DNA of 12,077 nucleotides from CAYZBF01 sp964476585. Lineage in GTDB: Bacteria; Hydrothermota; UBA3072. Made by a program: the position numbers and the translations under genes. This document shows positions 1 through 6,131 of this stretch, in pieces. The stretch lies in NCBI GenBank assembly GCA_964476585.1, contig CAYZBF010000037.1, positions 1-12,077 on the forward strand, written 5' to 3'. The notes under the pieces were generated by a model. The model was not told the origin of the DNA. It did no database searches and saw nothing but the letters and a program-made list of their open reading frames with translations. The first letter of the stretch is position 1; each line of letters opens with the position of its first letter.

Positions 1-160
1 GGTGTAATGCAACGCTATTACTCTGGGACCTGTCCCGTGTAATGCAACGCTATTATACCGGGGTGGAATGTGCAACTATTCCATTTAGGCCTGCCAAATG
101 AAGTGAGTATCTACTTCATAATGGGTCAACCCCCGACCCCATTTGGCTTCTACACTAACA
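1..160. repeat. Cluster of four related hairpins with linker palindromes
   Basis: Four short imperfect palindromes lie at 4-21, 37-58, 64-83 and 98-119. Each has a stem, then G, five loop bases, C, an unpaired T, and the other half of the stem (for example GTAATG-CAACG-CTATTAC and GGAATG-TGCAA-CTATTCC). Between the first two is a smaller palindrome, GGGAC-CT-GTCCC (25-36). The block ends in a GGGTC/GACCC stem (123-127 with 135-139). The part from 64 to about 142 is nearly repeated at 8579-8658. The cluster is 3' of the minus-strand gene at 191-1027. It has no U-tract, so it is not a classic terminator. It resembles REP/BIME-type extragenic repeats; that identification is inference. Confidence 0.8.
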
Positions 161-190
161 AGCACAGTCCCCCTATTTATTCGCATAGAA

Positions 191-1027
191 TCACTTAATA
201 TATTCTTGTATTTGAGAAATAGATTCCTCTGGATATTCAACATTCATTTTCATTGTTACTTCATATGAAAGTCTTTTAAATAACTCTATCATTCCAATTA
301 AACTATGCCATGTATCACTTTTATTATATTTTGAAAAGCAGTTATTAAATGATTTTTTTATATCTTTACTTACTTGAGTTTCAAGGTTTTTACCTTGCAA
401 ATGGATTTTATTGTTTTTCCAGTCATATTTACTTGACTCATTCCATAATATCATTTTAAGCATAAATTTTTTTATAGGACCACTTTCCAGCATTTTTGCA
501 TACCATAAATTATCTCTTTTTAAATACTTTACGATGCAGTATGCTTCGAACCAAAAATTATAAATTGTTGTTAATAATTCATCTTCTGTTGGTTTGGGAA
601 TTAAAAATCCATCGTTGCTTGGCGATAACATACCATCTGTAATCTTATCTTTATCAAGAAGTACCTTGTAACCACTTTTGTATGACTCCGGTAAAATTTT
701 ATTATCTATAATTTCATGTAATATATTGATTGGCCAAAAGGAAAAATCAACTTTAGGATTATTTTTGTATACAACTAACCTAGTAGGTATTTCTATATTC
801 TTATAGAAAAACTTTTCTTTCTGATAAATCAATACTTGATCAAATTTATTTATCCAACTGTTGTCTTTAGTATATTTATCGTGATTAACAACAAAAACGT
901 TTAAATCATAATCAGAAAGTTCATCAATATGTGAATTTGATACTCGCGAACCCTCAAGAATTAGAGATCTTATATCAGATTCATTTTCAGCCCATTCAAT
1001 TATTTTATTCAATATACTATGATTCAC
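191..1027 (-). CDS. ANT(6)-family aminoglycoside 6-adenylyltransferase (AadK/AadE type)
   Basis: This 278-residue protein fits streptomycin 6-adenylyltransferases, which inactivate streptomycin in the cytoplasm by transferring AMP from ATP to its 6-hydroxyl. The nucleotidyltransferase core is near the N-terminus: G26-S27-R28, then SDYDL with metal-binding aspartates D39 and D41. The helical C-terminal half (FWFEAYCIVKYL, LWYAKMLE, the WHSL region) is where the family binds the drug. Length matches AadK (about 284). The start is GTG at 1027, with AAGGAG nine bases upstream. The gene is clearly AT-rich. Its promoter lies in dispersed repeat copy 1, giving a leader of about 170 nt. An ANT(6)-like fold does not prove resistance; environmental homologues may act on other substrates. 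Family call is firm, substrate is inferred. Confidence 0.9.
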   Translation of the reverse strand: MNHSILNKIIEWAENESDIRSLILEGSRVSNSHIDELSDYDLNVFVVNHDKYTKDNSWINKFDQVLIYQKEKFFYKNIEIPTRLVVYKNNPKVDFSFWPINILHEIIDNKILPESYKSGYKVLLDKDKITDGMLSPSNDGFLIPKPTEDELLTTIYNFWFEAYCIVKYLKRDNLWYAKMLESGPIKKFMLKMILWNESSKYDWKNNKIHLQGKNLETQVSKDIKKSFNNCFSKYNKSDTWHSLIGMIELFKRLSYEVTMKMNVEYPEESISQIQEYIK

Positions 1028-1107
1028 AATCTTTTACTCCTTTCACTTCGATTTCATATAACTCGTTAATGCAGAAATAGGTTTACATATTAATTTATTA
1101 AGTCATA

Positions 1108-1350
1108 TAACATAAGTTTATGTGTACTAATGTAAACAGCAAATATACCAATTAAAGCGGTATAAACTGATTTCGATCTTTCTAGATAACTTCATATATT
1201 CTTATTCTATTAAATCTAAAATTAATGTCAAGAACTTTTTGAAACCACAGATGAACGTAAATTACCGCAGATTTATTCTGGTAACTAATGACTGATGACT
1301 AAAGACTCGCGACTCTGGACTAATGACTCTTATTGTCACAGAGTTTACCC
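1108..1350 (-). repeat. Dispersed promoter-bearing repeat, copy 1
   Basis: Read on the minus strand, this block contains heptamers of the form TNNNGAC (plus-strand register 1286-1327, six in a row), a CACAGAT box (1246-1252), a TTGACA/TAGAAT promoter and a conserved leader ending in the complement of TAACATA (1108). It is closest to copy 4 (8338-8576): the stretch from the promoter through the heptamers to TTTACCC is almost identical. Copies 2 and 3 form a second subfamily. The gene it would drive is the adenylyltransferase. Confidence 0.85.
1204..1231 (-). promoter_or_regulatory. Sigma-70-type promoter in repeat copy 1
   Basis: On the minus strand, -35 TTGACA (1231-1226) is followed by a 16-bp spacer and -10 TAGAAT (1209-1204). 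The other four copies have the same hexamers with 17 bp. Transcription would begin near 1197 and run into the gene starting at 1027. Confidence 0.75.
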
Positions 1351-1352
1351 CA

Positions 1353-1372
1353 TGAAATGAAAATTTATTTCA
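1353..1372. repeat. Single hairpin of the G-N5-C-T family
   Basis: TGAAATG-AAAAT-T-TATTTCA has the family fold, but the usual C of the loop-closing pair is T here, the only such exception found in the window. It lies between the 3' end of the HEPN gene and repeat copy 1. Confidence 0.65.
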
Positions 1373-1404
1373 CAGTAGGTAATCCCACGTCCATAATATT
1401 TTGA

Positions 1405-1854
1405 TCATTCAATGTATTCCGGATAATTTTTCTTAAGCCAGGTAATCACAATATCTAAAAATTTCTCTACTTCCTTTATCAATTCATCTGCCTCTTTTTC
1501 TGATATAACTCCCGCACACTCATAAAATGCAGTATTTCTCTTTACTCTGCATGAATCAAAATAATCAGAAAGCTTTTTATATTTCTCCCCCAATATTTCC
1601 CTCATTGTCTGAAATATGGTATAATGATGACCAGATCCTTTTGCCCTATAGCCTTTACAATAGAGAAGAATAGTAGCAGATTGTAAGATTGCATTGTAAG
1701 CAATTGTAAACTTTCTATCAGTCGAGATTCCTTTAACCTGTGAGTCTTGAATATCTCTTCTTATCACTTTGATAAGATTTTCTATTTCCATCCCTGAAGT
1801 TTTATGTCTCTTTAATTTATCTTCCTTCAATAATTCTTCTAAGTCCATCTTCAT
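1405..1854 (-). CDS. HEPN-domain protein (SAV_6107-like), probable toxin partner
   Basis: This 149-residue, mostly helical protein resembles HEPN domains. Visible signatures are the central AYNAILQSATILLYCKGYR helix, the GSGHH segment (residues 73-77) and RVKRNTAFY at 103-111. Many HEPN RNases have an R-x4-6-H active site; here the equivalent is R106-N107-x3-Y111 with no histidine, the RNxxxY form seen in a subset of HEPN proteins. The gene overlaps the upstream nucleotidyltransferase gene by 38 bp and has only a weak Shine-Dalgarno, so translational coupling is likely. A second ATG two codons in is an alternative start. HEPN plus nucleotidyltransferase pairs are established toxin-antitoxin systems in which HEPN is the RNase toxin and the partner neutralises it. 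Toxicity here is inferred, and loss of the histidine makes RNase activity uncertain. Confidence 0.8.
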   Translation of the reverse strand: MKMDLEELLKEDKLKRHKTSGMEIENLIKVIRRDIQDSQVKGISTDRKFTIAYNAILQSATILLYCKGYRAKGSGHHYTIFQTMREILGEKYKKLSDYFDSCRVKRNTAFYECAGVISEKEADELIKEVEKFLDIVITWLKKNYPEYIE

Positions 1855-2407
1855 CTCTAACTAAGAAGATCTTCTCTTCATTTAATACTGTATTTAAAAA
1901 ATGTTCTTTGCTGTTTACTTTATTTCTGAAATCTTCAACATCAAAAACAACATAGTTTATCTCTCTTCCCAGTTCATTTTTAGGTTTTGAAAGAATAGAT
2001 GAAAGTTTTCTTGAACTGATTTCCCCTATAACCATTAAATCTATATCACTTCTTAAATCTTCCTCATCTTTTGCATAAGAACCATAGATAAAAGCAACTT
2101 CAATCAACTCTGTATCTTTAAATTCCCTTCTTAGAACCTCAGCAATCCCAACAGTCTTAAAAAAAATCCTCTTCAATTCTTCGAAGATGGGAGACTTTCT
2201 ATTAATCTTATAATAGATCCTGTTTCCTTCCTCATTCTTTTTTATAAGCCCTATCTCTTCCAGCTTCTTAACTTCCCTCTGGACAGCTCTAATTGATTGT
2301 CCGGTTAGCTTGGAGATCTGTCTCTGATAGTAACCATTTTCTGGATTGAAAAGAAATAATTTTAATATTTCAACCCTTGCTCTGGAAGATAATAGCTTTT
2401 CAAGCAT
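1817..2407 (-). CDS. Winged-helix DNA-binding domain fused to minimal nucleotidyltransferase (probable antitoxin)
   Basis: The 196-residue protein has two parts. Residues 1-75 form an ArsR-like winged helix (SRARVEILKLFLF, then recognition helix SIRAVQREVKKLEEIGLIKK and wing GNRIYYKIN). Residues about 100-190 form a minimal nucleotidyltransferase with IYGSYAKDEEDLRSDIDLMV, giving G109-S110 and the metal-binding pair D121 and D123. It is the first gene of a two-gene operon with the HEPN protein. In known MNT-HEPN systems the nucleotidyltransferase counteracts the HEPN toxin, in one studied pair by AMPylation. The fused winged helix suggests it also represses its own promoter, which carries two 21-bp direct repeats. 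ATG at 2407 follows GGAGG by seven bases. Antitoxin role and autoregulation are inferred. Confidence 0.85.
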   Translation of the reverse strand: MLEKLLSSRARVEILKLFLFNPENGYYQRQISKLTGQSIRAVQREVKKLEEIGLIKKNEEGNRIYYKINRKSPIFEELKRIFFKTVGIAEVLRREFKDTELIEVAFIYGSYAKDEEDLRSDIDLMVIGEISSRKLSSILSKPKNELGREINYVVFDVEDFRNKVNSKEHFLNTVLNEEKIFLVRDEDGLRRIIEGR

Positions 2408-2420
2408 ATTTAAACCTCCG

Positions 2421-2466
2421 TATACATATTGTAGTCAATTATATACAAATTGTAGTCAATTGTCAA
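2421..2466 (-). promoter_or_regulatory. Consensus promoter with two direct-repeat operators
   Basis: On the minus strand, TTGACA (2466-2461), a 17-bp spacer and TATAAT (2443-2438) make a perfect sigma-70 promoter. Two adjacent 21-bp repeats, 2421-2441 and 2442-2462, match at 19 of 21 positions and share TGTAGTCAATT. One overlaps the -35 and spacer, the other the -10 and start site. A 21-bp period puts both on the same face of the helix. A repressor here would block polymerase; the winged-helix protein it drives is the obvious candidate. Confidence 0.8.
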
Positions 2467-2597
2467 CCCCAATTATTAAACCAAAAGAGAACACAGATAA
2501 GTCGCTTCGCTCCATCTGTCCCCGGTCTTCAGCCATCTTTTATGTAATTAACGGACCAACTGACCAACGGATTTAAAATGTCAAAAAGTTCACCCCG
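2467..2597. other. Intergenic stretch with CACAGAT box, no gene seen
   Basis: No credible gene. A CACAGAT element (2492-2498) sits 25 bp upstream of the promoter described at 2421-2466; the same word lies 14 bp upstream of the promoter in copies 1, 3 and 4 of the dispersed repeat. ACAGAT and ATCTGT at about 2493 and 2515 could pair as a weak stem. Confidence 0.4.
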
Positions 2598-2758
2598 TGG
2601 AATGTAAAACTATTCCATTTGGGGCCTGCCCCACCTGCCATACTTGTCATATGTAATGCGTAGCTATTACTGTATGATGTAATGTATTACTATTACATCG
2701 GGGCCTGCCCCGTGTAATGCAATGCTATTATACCGGGGTGGAATGTAAAACTATTCCA
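2598..2758. repeat. Cluster of five related hairpins
   Basis: Hairpins lie at 2598-2617, 2653-2670, 2676-2699, 2712-2733 and 2739-2758, all with the form stem, G, N5, C, extra T, stem. Stems differ in a compensating way (GGAAT/ATTCC, GTAAT/ATTAC, GATGTAAT/ATTACATC). Linkers are GGGGC-CT-GCCCC palindromes, so the CCCC and GGGG on either side of 2712-2733 could extend its stem. The cluster lies upstream of the toxin-antitoxin operon and 3' of the membrane protein gene. Positions 2642-2681 recur exactly at the right end of the window. Confidence 0.8.
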
Positions 2759-2867
2759 TTTGGGGTCAAACACTGGGTACAATTTTTGGTAATCACATAA
2801 TCCTAAAAGAAAGTCACCCCAAAAAGTCTAATTAATGGCTTGTAGTAATATAGAATTTAGAGTATAA

Positions 2868-3275
2868 CTATGATGCCTTCGGTCTATAGATAAGGGCTGT
2901 AACAATTCCAATGATGATAAACTGGATCATTCCATAAATGAACCATTGAACAGTAAGACTTAAGGGAACTGGATATACAGCATACTGATTAAACATACCA
3001 ACGATATTCATTAGAAGACCAATGTATAATCCATATCGAAAGCCCTCAGCTACACCTTTCCCCTCGTATCCTTTCGTAAAAATGTATACAAATAAAAAGG
3101 AAAAGATGAACGCAGTAACATACATTATCCACATTTTGTCCATCATATCAGGACGCCATAGACTTTGAAGTCTTTGATATACTCCACTTAAAATCAATGA
3201 ATGGACTATCCAGTCAGTAATCTCATAGACAACAAAGACAACAATACTTGCCAGTATAAACCTTTTCCCGTTCAT
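2868..3275 (-). CDS. Four-helix integral membrane protein of unknown function
   Basis: The 135-residue protein has four likely membrane helices, at about 7-29, 48-68, 80-98 and 106-129. Between helices 2 and 3 is a charged loop (KGYEGKGVAEGFRYG) that, with the YPVP motif near 99-104 and the C-terminal IYRP, looks conserved in small membrane proteins I have seen as unannotated. TM1 carries a polar D21, W22 and H25, notable within a helix. I do not recognise a function. ATG at 3275 follows AAAGGAGG by about seven bases. It has its own promoter (3378-3406) with an embedded palindrome, so it is probably a single regulated gene. Confidence 0.8.
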   Translation of the reverse strand: MNGKRFILASIVVFVVYEITDWIVHSLILSGVYQRLQSLWRPDMMDKMWIMYVTAFIFSFLFVYIFTKGYEGKGVAEGFRYGLYIGLLMNIVGMFNQYAVYPVPLSLTVQWFIYGMIQFIIIGIVTALIYRPKAS

Positions 3276-3377
3276 AATTTACCTCCTTTGTTAGTAACTA
3301 CATTTACAATCGTTATTCCCTTTAATACACTCTAATTAAACAATTAATTATAAGACCAGATTTTCCTTATTTTTCCA

Positions 3378-3406
3378 TTTATAGTAAATTTACTACCGAA
3401 TGTCAA
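3378..3406 (-). promoter_or_regulatory. Promoter with embedded 14-bp palindrome
   Basis: On the minus strand, TTGACA (3406-3401), 17 bp, TATAAA (3383-3378). The perfect palindrome TAGTAAATTTACTA (3382-3395) fills most of the spacer and touches the -10, where a dimeric repressor would compete with polymerase. The repressor is not identified in the window. Confidence 0.7.
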
Positions 3407-3410
3407 GATC

Positions 3411-3479
3411 TCAATCCTTACTCCTAACTAAGAACACAGCACACTTAATCCATAATCCTAAATCCTTATCCCTTAGTCC
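3411..3479. repeat. Degenerate heptamer array between divergent promoters
   Basis: Five heptamers run without a break at 3445-3479: TTAATCC, ATAATCC, TAAATCC, TTATCCC, TTAGTCC. Two more, TCAATCC and TTACTCC, are at 3411-3424. A CACAG word (3435-3439) lies between them. The array sits just upstream of the -35 of the leftward promoter and just before the rightward promoter. It parallels the TNNNGAC arrays of the dispersed repeats, though the word differs. Confidence 0.65.
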
Positions 3480-3492
3480 TTTTATGGAGCCC

Positions 3493-3521
3493 TTGAATTA
3501 AACCAAAAAAATCATTAGAAT
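3493..3521 (+). promoter_or_regulatory. Promoter for the plus-strand gene, possibly leaderless
   Basis: TTGAAT (3493-3498), 17-bp spacer, TAGAAT (3516-3521). The -10 is the same hexamer as in the dispersed repeats. The ATG at 3530 begins only eight bases after the -10, so transcription should start at or within a base or two of the start codon. Confidence 0.6.
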
Positions 3522-3529
3522 TATATATC

Positions 3530-4297
3530 ATGGAATTTATGTTATATGTTGCATTATCTTTGTGGCTTATTGAAGTATTTTTACTTTACCTAACGAGCTT
3601 ATCTCTTATAGAAGAAGTAACATTCTTCAGGCTTCTTATTGAGGATAGCAGGGTATCCCTTGCATTTATAGTGTCTGTTATCCTCTTCTTTTTCTTTTTA
3701 TTTATTGGAGGTATCTTAGGTATTTACTTAAGCATTGCAATATTTCTTGCATGGCCATTCAATTTTTATTCAATCGAGAGGGAAGAGAAAGAAATAAAGA
3801 GTGAAAGACTTAAAAAGAATAGAGAAGAGATTGAGTGGATTGAGATGAATTTAGATAAAAGAGAAGATTTTGCACCTCTGCTGAGACTTGGAAGATTATA
3901 TGAGGAAAACGAGAATTTAGAAAAATCACTTAAGTACTATAAAATGGCAACATCTGAAGTTAAAGAAATAATCTTAACAGATACAGAGAGAAAAATAAAA
4001 CAAATAGAATACTTTCTAAGAAGCGAGGAAGAAAAGAGACCCTTTATTTGCAAGAATTGTGGTAAGCATAACTATCGAACCAGTTTATTCTGTGAAAAAT
4101 GCAATAACATGTTATATTCCTCTTTTTTAGACTATATTAGACACTATGCCCCAGTTTCTTTAAGGTTTGGATTCGTCTTATTGATAATATCTGCAATTCT
4201 CTTCGCTTATTATCTAAATTACCTGGCAAATGCAATCTTCTATGTATTATTGATAACAGATATAGTGCTATTTCGAAGAAGAATGAAAAAAGGTTAA
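3530..4297 (+). CDS. Membrane protein with TPR-like segment and zinc ribbon
   Basis: The only plus-strand gene, 255 residues. Two strongly hydrophobic segments lie at the N-terminus (about 3-25 and 45-77). A charged helical stretch follows (80-113), then one TPR-like helical hairpin (LLRLGRLYEENENLEKSLKY, about 116-135). A four-cysteine zinc ribbon comes next: C174-x2-C177-x10-C188-x2-C191. Two further membrane helices (about 210-230 and 233-248) precede a basic tail. This puts the TPR and zinc ribbon together in one inter-membrane, probably cytoplasmic, domain. I do not recognise the family. No Shine-Dalgarno precedes ATG 3530 or the in-frame ATG at 3539; the close promoter suggests a leaderless message. 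The stop codon touches the hairpin at 4297-4320. Confidence 0.75.
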   Translation: MEFMLYVALSLWLIEVFLLYLTSLSLIEEVTFFRLLIEDSRVSLAFIVSVILFFFFLFIGGILGIYLSIAIFLAWPFNFYSIEREEKEIKSERLKKNREEIEWIEMNLDKREDFAPLLRLGRLYEENENLEKSLKYYKMATSEVKEIILTDTERKIKQIEYFLRSEEEKRPFICKNCGKHNYRTSLFCEKCNNMLYSSFLDYIRHYAPVSLRFGFVLLIISAILFAYYLNYLANAIFYVLLITDIVLFRRRMKKG

Positions 4298-4320
4298 GTG
4301 GAATGTCTCACTATTCCACT
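4297..4320. repeat. Hairpin between two convergent genes
   Basis: AGTGGAATG-TCTCA-CTATTCCACT is an eight-pair stem plus the closing G-C and unpaired T of the family. It begins on the last base of the stop codon of the plus-strand gene and lies 53 bp from the stop of the minus-strand YbjQ gene, so it could mark the 3' end of both transcripts. There is no T-tract. Confidence 0.7.
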
Positions 4321-4372
4321 AGGGGCACCGTCCACCAATTATACAGCTATCAATATCCGCTCGCAATACTGT

Positions 4373-4930
4373 CTATTCGCTGAGCTTGACAGCTGTGCCG
4401 TAAACTAAAAGTTCAGCGGCACTGCCTACAACACTCGTAGTCATATAGCGAACATTGATTATTGCATCGGCCTGCATCTCTGCAGCTTGGGCGATCATTC
4501 TATTAGTAGCTGCTGTCCGAGCACTTCCCATCATCTCTGTGTATTCAATCAATTCGCCACCAAGGACCAATCTTACTATGGCGGATAGATCTTTACCAAG
4601 CCAGATAGCAAATACCGTATGACCCTGGACGAGACCGAGAATCTCACGTATCTCTCTTTTGGGTATTTCTGCGGAATTCAATAGCAAAACCGTTCTTTCA
4701 AGCCCAGCAGACTGTGGCGCCTCTGCTTGCTTCTTGTTTATCCTTTGTTCGAGAGCCACTGTCAGCAGAACTACAAGAATACCCCCTAAGAGGCAGAAAA
4801 CAGCTATCTGGAGCCACGGGGGCACAACCGGATCCTCGGCATAGATCACCTGCCATGGTATCCCGACGAATACCACAGTGAATAGGCCTAGCACGAAGAC
4901 CAGCGAGCCAATTTGCCGAATTGCTTTCAT
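4373..4930 (-). CDS. Membrane-anchored YbjQ/DUF74-family protein
   Basis: The 185-residue protein has two N-terminal membrane segments (about 8-26 and 40-60). A soluble domain at about 80-183 matches the YbjQ fold: EIREILGLVQG, GKDLSAIVRLVLGGELIEYT, the ARTAATNRMIAQAAEMQADAI helix and the closing ELLVYGTAVKL strand. YbjQ proteins form pentameric, dodecin-like rings and are listed as putative heavy-metal-binding, though their role is not settled. YbjQ proteins are usually about 105 residues; the membrane anchor is the extra part here. ATG at 4930 follows AAGGAGA. Its base composition is more GC-rich than the genes to the left. Its promoter would be that of dispersed repeat copy 2, giving a leader of about 120 nt. 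Confidence 0.85.
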   Translation of the reverse strand: MKAIRQIGSLVFVLGLFTVVFVGIPWQVIYAEDPVVPPWLQIAVFCLLGGILVVLLTVALEQRINKKQAEAPQSAGLERTVLLLNSAEIPKREIREILGLVQGHTVFAIWLGKDLSAIVRLVLGGELIEYTEMMGSARTAATNRMIAQAAEMQADAIINVRYMTTSVVGSAAELLVYGTAVKLSE

Positions 4931-4969
4931 AGCTTCTCCTTATAACACTGAAATCCAAAATTTCAGCTC

Positions 4970-5166
4970 ACATAGTTTATGCTTAATAATACAAATAGCA
5001 AATCTATCATATTCAAACAATATAAACTAACGTTAATTCTCTGGGTAACTCCATATATATTCTATTAAGACTGAGGATTAATGTCAAGAATTAAATGAAA
5101 CTACAGATGGACGCAAATATACACATATTAACAATGACTGATGACTAATGACTCGCGACTCAGGAC
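4970..5166 (-). repeat. Dispersed promoter-bearing repeat, copy 2
   Basis: Contains the leader (complement of CATAGTTTAT at 4971-4980), promoter, an ACAGATG box (5103-5109) and five heptamers at 5132-5166 (CAATGAC, TGATGAC, TAATGAC, TCGCGAC, TCAGGAC). It is closest to copy 3, sharing the spacer sequence and ACACATATTAAC before the heptamers. Unlike the other heptamer-bearing copies, no family hairpin follows the heptamers before the next gene's stop at 5258. Confidence 0.8.
5059..5087 (-). promoter_or_regulatory. Sigma-70-type promoter in repeat copy 2
   Basis: Minus strand TTGACA (5087-5082), 17-bp spacer, TAGAAT (5064-5059), reading toward the YbjQ gene that starts at 4930. Predicted start near 5052. 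Confidence 0.75.
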
Positions 5167-5257
5167 TAATTAAAGATTTACCTCTTGACAAGAATAAATT
5201 AACACCAAGATAGAGTTCCATTAACGCGAAGACAATCATTCACCATAATATCAAAGC

Positions 5258-6115
5258 TCATCCTGGAAAACCACCACTTGCATATATAATTTGCCCAGTT
5301 ATCCAGTGCGCCTGTTCTGATGCGAGAAAAACAATTACATCCGCGATGTCTTCTGGTTGACCAACTCGTCCAAGCGGTGTCTCTGCAGCCAACGACTTTT
5401 CAATCTCAGGGGAAATATAACCGGTTTGCGTTGCCCCAGGAAAGACGATGTTTACTGTAATACCATATTTTCCCATTTCTTGCGCCGCAGATAGATTGTA
5501 CGAAACCAGAGCATGTTTACTGGCAGCATAGCTCACTAGGCGCGCATGAGCTGATGTAGTCGTGAGGCTGATAATCCGTCCCCAACACGCTTTCCGGCGA
5601 ATGTGACGCTCCAGATACTCTCGCATCATCAGGGCACAGGCGCGGGCGTTCACAGCAAAGTGGCGGTCAATACTTTCGGCGTTGGTAAGGCAAATCTTCG
5701 GGTATTTGTCCCTCACCGAATAAGGATCAAAAGTCTCACCAACGCAGTGGGTATGGTTGTTGATGAGAATGTCCACTGGGCCGATCTCTTCCTCACAAAG
5801 ATCGAAGAGCGTTGCAATGTTTTCTACGTTTCCCAAGTCTAGCTCATGAGCAGTCGCGATGCCTCCGCAAGAGTGTATAGCATTCAAGACGTCCTCGGCG
5901 GATTGTTGCTGCATGGCGCAGTACAGGGGCGCACCACCTACCCCGACCCGACGCGCTTCTTCTAACTCCTGTTCCGAGTATGGACAATCCGGCAGATAGT
6001 AAGCGATGAATACCTTAGTACCTTGGGCCGCGAGCGCTTTCGCTGTCTCTGCACCAATACCGTGATTTGCTCCAGTTACGATGGCAACCTTTCCTTCAAG
6101 CTGTGGGTCGATCAT
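5258..6115 (-). CDS. Short-chain dehydrogenase/reductase (SDR) family oxidoreductase
   Basis: The 285-residue protein is a classical SDR, an NAD(P)H-dependent oxidoreductase, probably cytoplasmic. The Rossmann cofactor loop is TGANHGIG (14-21), and the acidic motif after beta-4 is LDL (92-94). ILINN (116-120) and N156 are in place, and catalytic YAASK is at 196-200, with the catalytic serine probably S184 or S188. The C-terminus has PGATQTGYI, GQPEDIADVIVFLAS and ITGQIIYASGG. Two oddities: about 40 extra residues after beta-2 (roughly 41-85), and NNHT where NNAG is usual. The first is shared by an SDR subgroup I recall; the second is less common. Homology to FabG does not fix the substrate. 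ATG at 6115 follows AGGAGG. Driven by repeat copy 3. Confidence 0.9.
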   Translation of the reverse strand: MIDPQLEGKVAIVTGANHGIGAETAKALAAQGTKVFIAYYLPDCPYSEQELEEARRVGVGGAPLYCAMQQQSAEDVLNAIHSCGGIATAHELDLGNVENIATLFDLCEEEIGPVDILINNHTHCVGETFDPYSVRDKYPKICLTNAESIDRHFAVNARACALMMREYLERHIRRKACWGRIISLTTTSAHARLVSYAASKHALVSYNLSAAQEMGKYGITVNIVFPGATQTGYISPEIEKSLAAETPLGRVGQPEDIADVIVFLASEQAHWITGQIIYASGGFPG

Positions 6116-6131
6116 CTCTTTCCTCCTGTCT

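Noticed and set aside
1..160. CRISPR array
   Set aside because: The repeated units are palindromes of varied sequence with no constant repeat and no regular unique spacers; no cas gene is near.
2346..2576. Plus-strand open frame of 76 codons across the toxin-antitoxin promoter
   Set aside because: It runs antisense through the winged-helix coding start and the operator repeats, and its product is low-complexity with no domain.
2598..2758. Rho-independent terminators at the hairpin clusters
   Set aside because: Stems are short and AT-rich and none is followed by a T-run on either strand, so a classic intrinsic terminator is not supported.
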